A stretch of 64,000 nt of DNA from Burkholderia sp. Nafp2/4-1b (lineage in GTDB: Bacteria > Pseudomonadota > Gammaproteobacteria > Burkholderiales > Burkholderiaceae): assembly GCF_003635165.1 (NCBI RefSeq), contig NZ_ML058615.1, positions 1 to 64,000 of the forward strand. The letters run 5' to 3'. The translations under genes were made by a program, and so were the position numbers. The notes under the pieces are model-generated. The model was not told where the DNA came from. It was given only the letters and a program-made list of their open reading frames with translations, and made no database searches. Below, piece after piece: positions 43,229 through 51,507 of this stretch (positions are counted from its first letter, which is position 1; the number at the start of each line of letters is the position of its first letter).

Positions 43229-44722
43229 ATGACGACCCATCAGGATTGGAAGCAAAAGGCGAATGCGTTGTCGCTCGACGGCCGCGCGTTCATCGCGGGC
43301 GAGCGCAGTGCGGCGGCGTCGGGCGAGACGTTCGCGACGCTCAACCCGGCGTCGGGCAAGGTGCTCGCCGAAGTGGCGCGCTGTAGCGAACGCGACGTCG
43401 ATCGCGCGGTCGCGGCCGCGCGCGAAGCGTTCGAGTCGGGCGTCTGGTCGAAGGCCGCACCCGCGCATCGCAAGGCGGTGCTGCTGCGCGTCGCGCAGCT
43501 GATCGACGAGCACGCGGAGGAACTCGCGCTGCTCGAGGCGCTGGAAGCCGGCAAGCCGATCGGCGAATGCCTGGGGCTCGACATTCCCGAGTCGGCCGCG
43601 TGCATCCGCTGGCATGCGGAAGTGACGGACAAGCGCTACGACGCGTTGTCGCCTTCCGGCGCCGGCGTCGTCAGCATGATCACGCGCGAGCCGATCGGCG
43701 TCGTCGGCGCCGTGCTGCCGTGGAATTTCCCGGCGCTGATGCTCGCATGGAAAATCGGCCCCGCGCTGTCGGTGGGCAATAGCGTGGTCGTGAAGCCGGC
43801 CGAGCAGACGTCGCTGTCGACGCTGCGCATCGCCGATCTCGCGCTGGAAGCCGGCGTGCCGCCGGGCGTGTTCAGCGTCGTCACCGGGTTCGGCGGCGAG
43901 GCCGGGGAGGCTATCGGCCGCCATCCTGACGTCGATCTCGTCGCGTTCACCGGCTCGACCGCAACCGGCAAGCGCTTCCTGCACTACTCGGCCGATACGA
44001 ACCTGAAGCGCGTCGTGCTCGAATGCGGCGGCAAGAATCCGCAGGTGATCCTGCCGGACGTCGCGAACCTCGACGCGGTGGCCGATCAGGCGGTCGCGGC
44101 CGCGTTCTGGAACATGGGCGAGAACTGCAGCGCCGGCTCGCGGATTCTCGTGCCGTCGAGCCGCAAGGCGGAACTGCTGGACAAGGTTCAGGCGGTGCTC
44201 GCCGGCTGGAAGACCGGCGACCCGCTCGACCCAGACGTGAAGCTCGGGGCGCTGATCGAGCAGAAGCATTACGAGAAGGTTCTCGGCCATATCGAGAAGG
44301 CGAAGGCGGAAGGCGCGCACGTGGTGTGCGGCGGGAATGCAATTCTCGCGGAAACCGGCGGGTGGTTCGTCGAACCGACGATCTTCGACCAAGTGACGCC
44401 CGAGATGAGCATCGCGCGCGACGAGGTGTTCGGGCCGGTCGTGTGCTTCATCGAGTACGACGACGTCGACGACGCGGTGCGGATCGCGAACGATACGTGC
44501 TACGGGCTCGCTGCGTCGCTGTGGACCGACAACGTGAACAGTGCGCACAAGGTCGCCGCGCGGATTCGCGCGGGGACGGTCACGGTGAACTGCTTTGGCG
44601 AAGGCGACCTGTCGACTCCGTTCGGCGGCTTCAAGCAGTCGGGGTTCGGCGGCCGAGACAAATCCATGTACGCGCACGATCAATACTGCGAACTGAAGAC
44701 CACCTGGCTGAAGCTCGACTGA
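43229..44722 (+). CDS. NAD(P)-dependent aldehyde dehydrogenase
   Basis: This 497-residue enzyme has the catalytic Cys in NMGENCSAGSR, the general-base Glu in VLECGGKNPQ, PWNFPALMLAWKIGPALS for cofactor binding and FTGSTATGKRFL. It is closest in style to PuuC/betaine-aldehyde-type dehydrogenases. It would oxidise the aldehyde made by the upstream amine oxidase, or a semialdehyde made after DapA-type deamination. A GC-rich partial inverted repeat (CGGCAT ... ATGCCG) follows the stop. Confidence 0.9.
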   Translation: MTTHQDWKQKANALSLDGRAFIAGERSAAASGETFATLNPASGKVLAEVARCSERDVDRAVAAAREAFESGVWSKAAPAHRKAVLLRVAQLIDEHAEELALLEALEAGKPIGECLGLDIPESAACIRWHAEVTDKRYDALSPSGAGVVSMITREPIGVVGAVLPWNFPALMLAWKIGPALSVGNSVVVKPAEQTSLSTLRIADLALEAGVPPGVFSVVTGFGGEAGEAIGRHPDVDLVAFTGSTATGKRFLHYSADTNLKRVVLECGGKNPQVILPDVANLDAVADQAVAAAFWNMGENCSAGSRILVPSSRKAELLDKVQAVLAGWKTGDPLDPDVKLGALIEQKHYEKVLGHIEKAKAEGAHVVCGGNAILAETGGWFVEPTIFDQVTPEMSIARDEVFGPVVCFIEYDDVDDAVRIANDTCYGLAASLWTDNVNSAHKVAARIRAGTVTVNCFGEGDLSTPFGGFKQSGFGGRDKSMYAHDQYCELKTTWLKLD

Positions 44723-45075
44723 GTGGTGCCACGCACGCGGCATCGCCGGCCAGCGCGGCCCGGGATGCCGGTTGGCGGAAGGGTTTCGGCGGCTTGCTCG
44801 AGCCGCGGATCGGCCGCGATGTCGAGTGCGCCTTGCAGTCCCCATCATCGCTTCCGATAATAGCGATGCGGTGCACAATCGATCGAAAATGGCGTCGTCG
44901 TGACGCCGCTGCTGCGGCGGCTGAGCCGCTCTTGCCGGCCGCCCGACTGACTCGCAAGCTGCAATATTCAGATAATTGAAAGGTTTGCGACGAGACTGCC
45001 TGCGGGCAGCCGGCGGGACTGCCGTCGACGGGTTCGTCGACGCAGCGTCCGACCTTCGTTTTGAGAGTGAAAGCC
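44723..45075. other. Intergenic region before the first LysR gene of the island
   Basis: This 353-base gap begins with a GC-rich inverted repeat (CGGCAT near 44738, ATGCCG near 44766) that may end the upstream operon. An AT-richer stretch near 44955-44990 could be the LysR promoter. I see no gene and no copy of the GCAT-N11-ATGC box found further right. Confidence 0.4.
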
Positions 45076-46077
45076 ATGTTGAAGAAGCAATTGTTTGCCG
45101 ACCGACTTCTCGCGCAGATGCCGTCGCTTCGCGCGCTGCGGTGCTTCGTGACGGCGGCGCGCTACGAGAGCTTCACTCAGGCAGCCGAGGTTCTGTGCGT
45201 GACGCAGGCCGCGATCAGCCGGCAAATCAAGGAGCTCGAGGATTCTCTCGACGTCGCGCTGTTCGAGCGCACCGGCCGGCATATCGCACTGACGGATGCC
45301 GGCCGGATCCTGTACAACGCGTCGTATCTGTCGATCATGAATATCGCCGAGGCGGCGGAGGCCGTGCGTCGGACCGACAAGCACGCGCTGATGGTCTGCG
45401 TGTCGCACACGTTCTCCGCGCTGTGGCTGTCGTCGCGGCTGCCCGCGTTTCGCGAGCGGTTTCCGGATATCCAGCTACACGTGATCGTCACCGAGCATTT
45501 CATGGAACTCGACGGACTCATCGAGCCCGACGTGATCATCACGAAGAACCCGCCGCGCGCGCCTGAGTTCGAAGCCGAGCCGCTGTTCCACGACATCGTG
45601 TATCCGGTGTGCAGCCCGTCGTTTCACGAGCGGCATTTTCATGGCCGGTCGCTGAAGCCGCTGGACCTGCTGTCGAGCCCGACGCTGAACCTGTCGATGC
45701 TCGGCCGTGCGCAGGTGTGCGAGCACGTCGACTGGCGCGTGTGGCGCAATTGGTTCCAGCAGAGCGACGGCACCGATACACTGGCCGCGAACAAGTATCT
45801 GGAAAGCAACGACTACCGATTGCTGGTCGCGCAGGCCGAGGCCGGCGAGGGCACGCTGCTGGGCTGGCACCACCTCGTGCACGGGCAGATCGAAGAGGGC
45901 GTGCTAGTGCGGCCGGTTCAGGATGTCCTCGTGTTTCGTGACCGCCATCATTACCTGATCACACACCGGAATGCGCAACCGCGCCCGGAGTACCAGTTGT
46001 TCCGTCGGTGGCTGCGCGACGAGGTCGGTATCATGATGCGCGGCTGGCTCGATGCTGGCGTCGAAATCGGTCGATAA
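45076..46077 (+). CDS. LysR-family regulator, GcvA-type
   Basis: This 333-residue LysR protein has the HTH SFTQAAEVLCVTQAAISRQI near residues 35-55 and a ligand domain with the Ile-rich block EPDVIITKNPPRAPEFEAEP. The start was set at ATG 45076 (MLKKQLFAD); GTG and TTG alternatives lie 9 and 15 bases upstream. It follows the dapA-oxidase-aldehyde dehydrogenase operon on the same strand and converges on the DddP-like gene. It probably regulates one of these units. Confidence 0.87.
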   Translation: MLKKQLFADRLLAQMPSLRALRCFVTAARYESFTQAAEVLCVTQAAISRQIKELEDSLDVALFERTGRHIALTDAGRILYNASYLSIMNIAEAAEAVRRTDKHALMVCVSHTFSALWLSSRLPAFRERFPDIQLHVIVTEHFMELDGLIEPDVIITKNPPRAPEFEAEPLFHDIVYPVCSPSFHERHFHGRSLKPLDLLSSPTLNLSMLGRAQVCEHVDWRVWRNWFQQSDGTDTLAANKYLESNDYRLLVAQAEAGEGTLLGWHHLVHGQIEEGVLVRPVQDVLVFRDRHHYLITHRNAQPRPEYQLFRRWLRDEVGIMMRGWLDAGVEIGR

Positions 46078-46277
46078 CACGCTGCCCCCGTCCGTGATCG
46101 CGCTCGTTGAATTCGACGCGGTCGCGCGGCTCGGAAGCCGTTGGCGTTCGACGTTTCTGCGATTTCGGCCACGGGTTCGTGAGCGACGTAATGAGGAAAG
46201 CCGCTCGTGACGAGAGCATGGTGCGCACGTAACCGATGAACGTCAATTGGCTGCGTGCGCAACGGTTACCGCGTTGC

Positions 46278-47519
46278 TTAAAGCCAGTCCGTTTCGAACG
46301 GGAACGTCGACAACGGCACACACCCGGTTTCCGCGAGCAGCACCTGCTGCTCGAGCTTGACGCCTTCGTCGCCGCCTTCCGCGCCGATATAGCTTTCGAT
46401 GCACAACGTCATCCCGTTCTCGAACGTGCCGTCGTAGCCGCTGCTGCCCCAATCCATGTAGTACGCGATGGACGGATATTCGTCCACCATGCCGATGCCG
46501 TGCGCGAGGCAGCTGTAGCGATTCTTTCGATACGCGTCCGGCATTTTCCAGCTACGCTCCGCGAACTCGCTGAACGCCATGCCCGGGCGCAGCAGATCCA
46601 TGTTGGTCGTCAACTGGGCGTACGCGGCGGCATAGAGCCGGCGCTGGGCGTCGGTCGGGCGAACGTGGCCGACCGTCCAGGTTCGGGAAATGTCCGCGCA
46701 ATAGCCGAACGGGCCGACGAGATCGGTATCGAACGCGATCAGCTCGCCCTGCTTCATGGTCCGCGTGCTGCATTCCTGCATCCACGGATTGGTGCGCGGC
46801 CCTGACGCGAGCAGTCTCGTTTCGATCCATTCCCCGCCGAGCCGGATATTCTCGTAGTGCAGGTGGGCCCAGAGATCCTGTTCGCTCATTCCCGGCGTCA
46901 ACACGTTGTGCATGCGCCGGATGCCTTGCTCGCACACGTCGACGGCGGTCTTGATCAATTGCAGTTCGTCCGCGGATTTCACGGCGCGCGCGTGTTCCAT
47001 CAACGCTTGTCCATCCGCCACGCGGACGCCTTCTTCCTGAAGCGCATAAACGCCTTCAGGGTCGAGCCTGTCGACTGCGATGCGCATCTCCGACGGCGCG
47101 TGCTGACGCAGCAGGTCGGCGACTTCGCGCGCCCATTTCCGGGCCTTGCGCGTCGATTCCGGGCCCGAGCTGAAGTAGTTCCAGCAGGTGGCACTGCGCA
47201 GCTCGACGTCGATTGTGCTGTCGTTCCACACGTGATCGCAGTTGTGGAACTCGAAACCGATGACCGGCCCGTGTGCAAACACGATCACGTAGCGCGTCGG
47301 GTTGCGCCCGGTCCAGACCTGCATGTTGGACGTATCCGTCGCATAGCGGATGTTGACCGGGTCGTAAAGAACGATGGCGGGGCAATTCCGCCGAACGAGC
47401 TCGTTCCGGACCCGCTCGATGCGGTACGCGCGCACGCGCTCAATCAGATCGTCCGGAACGCCGGCGATACAGTTCGTTTGCATCGTTGTCGCCACATGAA
47501 GCGTGCTGACCGCTGACAT
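46278..47519 (-). CDS. dddP: DddP-type M24 enzyme (candidate DMSP lyase)
   Basis: This 413-residue pita-bread-fold protein carries a full metal site: Asp264 and Asp266 (IAFDTDLVG), Asp276 (YCADISRTW), His340 (CLAHGIGMVDEYP), Glu375 (CIESYIG) and Glu390. Spacings equal those I recall for Ruegeria DddP (D295, D297, D307, H371, E406, E421). Tyr335 and Asp346 match its reported catalytic residues and Trp69 its substrate tryptophan. GGEWIETRLLASGPRTNPW is a further shared block. DddP splits dimethylsulfoniopropionate to dimethyl sulfide and acrylate. A different C-N or C-S lyase, or a hydrolase such as a creatinase, cannot be excluded. GGAGG precedes the start. Confidence 0.75.
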   Translation of the reverse strand: MSAVSTLHVATTMQTNCIAGVPDDLIERVRAYRIERVRNELVRRNCPAIVLYDPVNIRYATDTSNMQVWTGRNPTRYVIVFAHGPVIGFEFHNCDHVWNDSTIDVELRSATCWNYFSSGPESTRKARKWAREVADLLRQHAPSEMRIAVDRLDPEGVYALQEEGVRVADGQALMEHARAVKSADELQLIKTAVDVCEQGIRRMHNVLTPGMSEQDLWAHLHYENIRLGGEWIETRLLASGPRTNPWMQECSTRTMKQGELIAFDTDLVGPFGYCADISRTWTVGHVRPTDAQRRLYAAAYAQLTTNMDLLRPGMAFSEFAERSWKMPDAYRKNRYSCLAHGIGMVDEYPSIAYYMDWGSSGYDGTFENGMTLCIESYIGAEGGDEGVKLEQQVLLAETGCVPLSTFPFETDWL

Positions 47520-47608
47520 TGCTCCTCCAGTTCGTCGTTATGGGTCCGTCCGGACTCGTGGCAGCGCCGCGTTTGCCACTCCGGGCGCCAGCGGGGTCCT
47601 TTGAGGTC

Positions 47609-47676
47609 AGTATCGAAACGCCGAAAAGGCCGGTCAACGCGCTATATTTTCACGATCGCATTACTTTAGGTCATGC
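47609..47676 (-). promoter_or_regulatory. LysR-type promoter of the DddP-like gene
   Basis: On the minus strand the box GCAT-N11-ATGC (47658-47676) is followed by TTGACC (47632-47637), a 17-base spacer and GATACT (47609-47614). The box centre would lie about 65 bases before the start of transcription, the usual place for a LysR recognition site. The 47 bases from the box through the -35 match the promoter at 48874 at 42 positions. Confidence 0.7.
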
Positions 47677-47801
47677 GAAGGACGGCGCTTGACGATGGCC
47701 GCGACGTCGTCGCGTTCGACGGGAGAAAGGGGAAAGGAGAACCAGGCGGCATCATGCCGATACCGTTCGAATCGGGACAGCGATCGAACCGGCGCGTCGC
47801 G

Positions 47802-48722
47802 TCACTGAACCGGAAGTTCCTCGCGTAACCAGTCGATCAACTGCGTGACCGTGGGCGTCAACGAACGGCCGTGAGGCACGATGACGAAATAGGCATCGCT
47901 CGTCTTGCACGATCCGACCGGCATCCGGACCAGCTCACCGGTCGCCAGCAGGTCGTGCACGAGTCGGCTCCAGCCAAGCGCGACACCCTGCCCGTATCGG
48001 GCTGCCTGTACCGCATCCGTGTAGAGGCTGCAGCGCAGCGCGTAGTTCAGCTTGGCCGGACGGTGGCCGACCGAGCGGAACCACGCTTCCCAGCCCATCC
48101 AGCCTTCGGACGTCGAGTCGGATTCGATCAGCGGAAGCGCGCCGAGCGCTTCGACGGATGCCGGCATGCCGTTTTCCTCGATGAAGGCGGCCGAGCACAC
48201 CGGAAATACTTCCTCGTCGAACAGTAGGATGGAGGTTCCGTCCGCCCACTTTCCGTCGCCATAGCGCACCGCGACGTCGACTTCCACTTGGCGGAGGTCC
48301 GCGGTAAACATCTGGGTCGTCAGCCGCAGCTTCAGTGACGGGTTCAGGTGCTTGAGCTTGGGCAGCCTCGGAAGCAGGCGGAACTGCGCGAACGATGCGG
48401 TCGACGCGAGCACTAGCTCCTGCTGGTCGGCGCCCGTCGACAGACGGTCGAATGCGCCGGCGATGCGCTGCATCGATTCGGCGACGGCGAGATAGAGCAT
48501 TTCGCCTTCGTTCGTCAGCGAGATCGAACGGTATAGACGATGGAAGAGGCGCACATCGAGCGTTTCCTCGAGGAAGCGCACTTGCCGGCTGACCGCCGCC
48601 TGGGTCACGCCGAGTTCGGCCGCCGCGTGGGTGAAGCTGCCGAGGCGGGCGACCGCTTCGAATTCGACCAGTGCAGTCAGCGACGGCACGATCCGCCGGT
48701 ATCCTTTTGTTCCTTTCGTCAT
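47802..48722 (-). CDS. LysR-family regulator of the DddP/GbcA-like promoters
   Basis: This 306-residue LysR protein of the GcvA subgroup has the HTH SFTHAAAELGVTQAAVSRQV near residues 28-48 and, in the ligand domain, DLRQVEVDVAVRYGDGKW. The start at 48722 (MTKGTKGY) was chosen from the conserved N-terminal length; the frame runs open much further right across the GbcA-like gene without meaning. It lies between two nearly identical promoters, each with a T-N11-A LysR box, and is the best candidate for controlling both. Confidence 0.88.
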   Translation of the reverse strand: MTKGTKGYRRIVPSLTALVEFEAVARLGSFTHAAAELGVTQAAVSRQVRFLEETLDVRLFHRLYRSISLTNEGEMLYLAVAESMQRIAGAFDRLSTGADQQELVLASTASFAQFRLLPRLPKLKHLNPSLKLRLTTQMFTADLRQVEVDVAVRYGDGKWADGTSILLFDEEVFPVCSAAFIEENGMPASVEALGALPLIESDSTSEGWMGWEAWFRSVGHRPAKLNYALRCSLYTDAVQAARYGQGVALGWSRLVHDLLATGELVRMPVGSCKTSDAYFVIVPHGRSLTPTVTQLIDWLREELPVQ

Positions 48723-48873
48723 TTGCGTCTGATTTTCGTGCGGCCGGGGCGAATCGTGTGTCTCCAAATTGTACCGGTCAAGTCGCCGATGTTGCGATGC
48801 GGACTCGTACCGAGTCGCGCGTTCCACCGCGCGGATTCGGGTTAACCAAGGAGCCGGTGGCGTGCGCGTTCTT

Positions 48874-48941
48874 GCATAACATAAAGTAATGCGAACGAGA
48901 AAATATAGCGCGTTGACGGGTGAAATCGCCCCTCCAATACT
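48874..48941 (+). promoter_or_regulatory. LysR-type promoter of the GbcA/GbcB-like operon
   Basis: The box GCAT-N11-ATGC (48874-48892) is followed by TTGACG (48913-48918), a 17-base spacer and AATACT (48936-48941). The layout is the same as upstream of the DddP-like gene. Five mismatches in 47 bases separate the two blocks. It also lies upstream of the divergent LysR gene, allowing autoregulation. Confidence 0.72.
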
Positions 48942-48995
48942 TCGCTCAAAGTTTGAAAAAAGCATAGCGAAAATCAACCCCATTGGAGGTATACG

Positions 48996-50255
48996 ATGTC
49001 TGCCGTTCTGCTCAAGACCCACCGTGAACTGCTCGACAGCCGCAAACCCGGGCACGGGCTGCCGGCCGGGCTTCTCGGCCGGCAGGATGTGTTCGAGACG
49101 GACGTCGAAGTGTTCTTCGAGAAGCTCTGGATCTTCGTCGCGGTGACGGCCGACGTGCCGGAGCCGGGCGACGTCTACGCGGTCGATATCGGCAAGTCGT
49201 CCATCCTGATCGTGCGCGACGACGACGAGAACATCCGCGCGTATCGCAACGTGTGCCGCCACCGCGGCGCGCGCTTGATGAAGAGCGCGACGAAGGCGAC
49301 CGTCGGCATGCTGGTTTGCCCGTATCACCAGTGGACGTACGACCTGGACGGCAGCCTGAAGCACGCGACGCACATGGGCAAGGATTTCGACACGAAGTGC
49401 CGCAGCCTGATCCCGGTGCACGTGAAGGTGGTCGGCGCGCACGTGTTCGTCTGCCTTGCCGACGAAGCGCCGGAAGATTTCTCGAAGCTCGAGACGGTGA
49501 TGGCGCCGCGATTCGCGCCGCACGAGATGCAGCGCACGAAGATCGCGCACGAGATGACCATCGTCGAGAACGGTAACTGGAAGCTCGTGATGGAGAACAA
49601 TCGCGAGTGCTATCACTGCGGGGGTACGCACCCGGAGCTCACGCAATCGTTCCTTGCGCACGACTTCGGCTTCTGCCCGGACGGCCAGAGCGAGGAATCG
49701 CTACGCGACTACGACGCGTATCTCGCCCACAATGCCGCGCGCAAGAAGGAGTGGGAAGGCGACGGCTATATCTGCGAGGCGTTCGAATCGGTCAACGAGA
49801 GCGTCCAGACCAATTTCCGCACCCAGCGGCTTGTCATCGCCGGCGCCTGCGAATCGCAGACGATGGATACCAAGGTCGCGTGCACGAAACTGCTCGGTGA
49901 TTTGCCGCGCCGCGATCTCGGCGACGTGCATATGTGGACCCATCATTCGTGGACGCACGTGATGAGCGACCACGCCGTCGTCGCGTACATCTTGCCGATC
50001 GCGCCGGACAAGACGGTCGTCCGCACGGTGTGGCTCGTGCATGCGGATGCGGTCGAAGGCGTCGACTACGACGTCAAGACGTTGACCGAAGTGTGGGTCG
50101 CCACGACCCAGCAGGACGCCGACCTCGTCGGGATCACGCATAGCGGGACGCAGGACCCCGCCTATGTGCCGGGCCCGTACTCGACGTATACGGAAGGCGC
50201 GCTCGAACAGTTCGCACGTTGGTACGACGCGCGCCTGAAGGCTCACGGCATCTGA
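48996..50255 (+). CDS. GbcA-like Rieske oxygenase (betaine N-demethylase type)
   Basis: This 419-residue oxygenase has a Rieske centre NVCRHRGARL ... LVCPYHQWTYDLDG. The catalytic domain has NWKLVMENNRECYHCGGTHPEL holding the iron-ligand His pair. The sequence and partner match glycine betaine (GbcA) and proline betaine (Stc2) demethylases, which oxidise an N-methyl group to formaldehyde. The reductase gene starts 8 bases downstream. GGAGG precedes the start. Promoter sharing with the DddP-like gene suggests a common inducer, possibly an onium compound taken up by the ProVWX system. Confidence 0.87.
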   Translation: MSAVLLKTHRELLDSRKPGHGLPAGLLGRQDVFETDVEVFFEKLWIFVAVTADVPEPGDVYAVDIGKSSILIVRDDDENIRAYRNVCRHRGARLMKSATKATVGMLVCPYHQWTYDLDGSLKHATHMGKDFDTKCRSLIPVHVKVVGAHVFVCLADEAPEDFSKLETVMAPRFAPHEMQRTKIAHEMTIVENGNWKLVMENNRECYHCGGTHPELTQSFLAHDFGFCPDGQSEESLRDYDAYLAHNAARKKEWEGDGYICEAFESVNESVQTNFRTQRLVIAGACESQTMDTKVACTKLLGDLPRRDLGDVHMWTHHSWTHVMSDHAVVAYILPIAPDKTVVRTVWLVHADAVEGVDYDVKTLTEVWVATTQQDADLVGITHSGTQDPAYVPGPYSTYTEGALEQFARWYDARLKAHGI

Positions 50256-50263
50256 GTATCGTC

Positions 50264-51415
50264 ATGAAAGTCAGAGAGAACTTTTGCGTGGCCGATCCGG
50301 CCGCCGCGGCGACCGATCGTTTCTCGGACCCCGCTACCTGGGAACGCGCGGACGTCCAGTGGGACAGCAGCGAACAAAAGCTGCTGGTGTGCTGTCGCGT
50401 GCGGGACGAGACGCACGATGTCCGTACCTTCGTGTTCAGCGCGAAGGACGGGCATCCCTTCAGCTTCGAGCCCGGCCAGTTCGTCACGGTGTCGGCCGAC
50501 GTCGACGGCGTGCGGGTCAGCCGTTGCTATACGGTATCGTCGCCGCCGACGCGGCCGTACACATTGTCGATCACGGTCAAGCGCACGCCCGGTGGCGTGA
50601 TGTCGAACTGGCTGCATGCGAACATGCGGCCCGGCGTCGAACTGCACGCATTTGGCCCGTCCGGCGTTTTCACGCCGGCCTCCGGGCCGGCCGCGAAGGT
50701 GCTTTACCTGTCCGCCGGCTCGGGCGTGACGCCGCTGATGTCGATGACGAGAGCGGCGATCGACCTCGGACTGAATCGCGACATCGTCTTCGTGCACAGC
50801 GCGAGAACGCCCGCCGACATCGTCTTTCGCGATGAGCTCGAGCGGTTGAGTGCGGAAGCCGACCGCCTCAAGGTGATCCACATCTGCGAGGCCCCGGGAA
50901 CCGAGCCGGATTGGCGCGGACCGACCGGCCGGCTCAGCCTCGAACTGCTTCAACAGTACGTTCCGGACTATCGCGACCGCGAAGTCTTCACGTGCGGCCC
51001 GGCGGGCTACATGAATGCCGCGCAGGCGCTGCTCGCGCAGGGCGGTCATGATCCCGTCCGCTATCACCAGGAAAGCTTCAACTTCGCCGAGACGGTGGAG
51101 CCTGCCGCCGATGCGGCCGACGCGCCGCAACAGGCGCCGGAAGCGGGCGTGCGCACATATACGGTTCGCCTTGCGAAGTCGGGCAAGACCTTTCCGATGA
51201 GCGGTGCAGAGACGGTGCTGTCGGCCGCGCGCAAGGCCGGCGTCGCGCTGCCGTCGTCGTGCAGCCAGGGCATTTGCGGGACTTGCAAGACCGCAGTGCT
51301 CGACGGCACGGTCGACATGCAGCACAACGGCGGTATCCGTCAGCGCGAAATCGACAAGGGGTTGCGCCTGATGTGCTGCAGCCGTCCCACGTCGGATCTC
51401 GTGCTCGATCTGTAG
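50264..51415 (+). CDS. GbcB-like ferredoxin reductase for the Rieske oxygenase
   Basis: This 383-residue reductase has an FAD domain (RCYTVSSPPTRPYTLSITVK), an NAD domain (YLSAGSGVTPLMSM, FTCGPAGYM) and a C-terminal plant-type [2Fe-2S] ferredoxin domain (PSSCSQGICGTCKTAVL, with the last Cys in LMCCSRP). It passes electrons from NADH to the upstream oxygenase. It starts 8 bases after the oxygenase stop and is clearly co-transcribed with it. Confidence 0.9.
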   Translation: MKVRENFCVADPAAAATDRFSDPATWERADVQWDSSEQKLLVCCRVRDETHDVRTFVFSAKDGHPFSFEPGQFVTVSADVDGVRVSRCYTVSSPPTRPYTLSITVKRTPGGVMSNWLHANMRPGVELHAFGPSGVFTPASGPAAKVLYLSAGSGVTPLMSMTRAAIDLGLNRDIVFVHSARTPADIVFRDELERLSAEADRLKVIHICEAPGTEPDWRGPTGRLSLELLQQYVPDYRDREVFTCGPAGYMNAAQALLAQGGHDPVRYHQESFNFAETVEPAADAADAPQQAPEAGVRTYTVRLAKSGKTFPMSGAETVLSAARKAGVALPSSCSQGICGTCKTAVLDGTVDMQHNGGIRQREIDKGLRLMCCSRPTSDLVLDL

Positions 51416-51432
51416 CGTTTCGTCGTCCCGAC

Positions 51433-51461
51433 GCGCGCCGTTCCCGATCGGGACGGCGCGC
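51433..51461 (+). terminator. GC-rich stem-loop after the reductase gene
   Basis: GCGCGCCG (51433-51440) pairs with CGGCGCGC (51454-51461), and the stem extends inward with one bulge. It lies 18 bases past the reductase stop and before the GlxA-type regulator gene. There is no clear T-run, so termination may be partial. Confidence 0.5.
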
Positions 51462-51507
51462 ATCGCCCGACACCCGCCGTCCCCGTCGTCCTTCCGGCAT
51501 TGCCACC

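Noticed and set aside
48723..49661. Upstream extension of the LysR frame on the minus strand
   Set aside because: It is antisense to the GbcA-like gene and would give a LysR protein twice the normal size.
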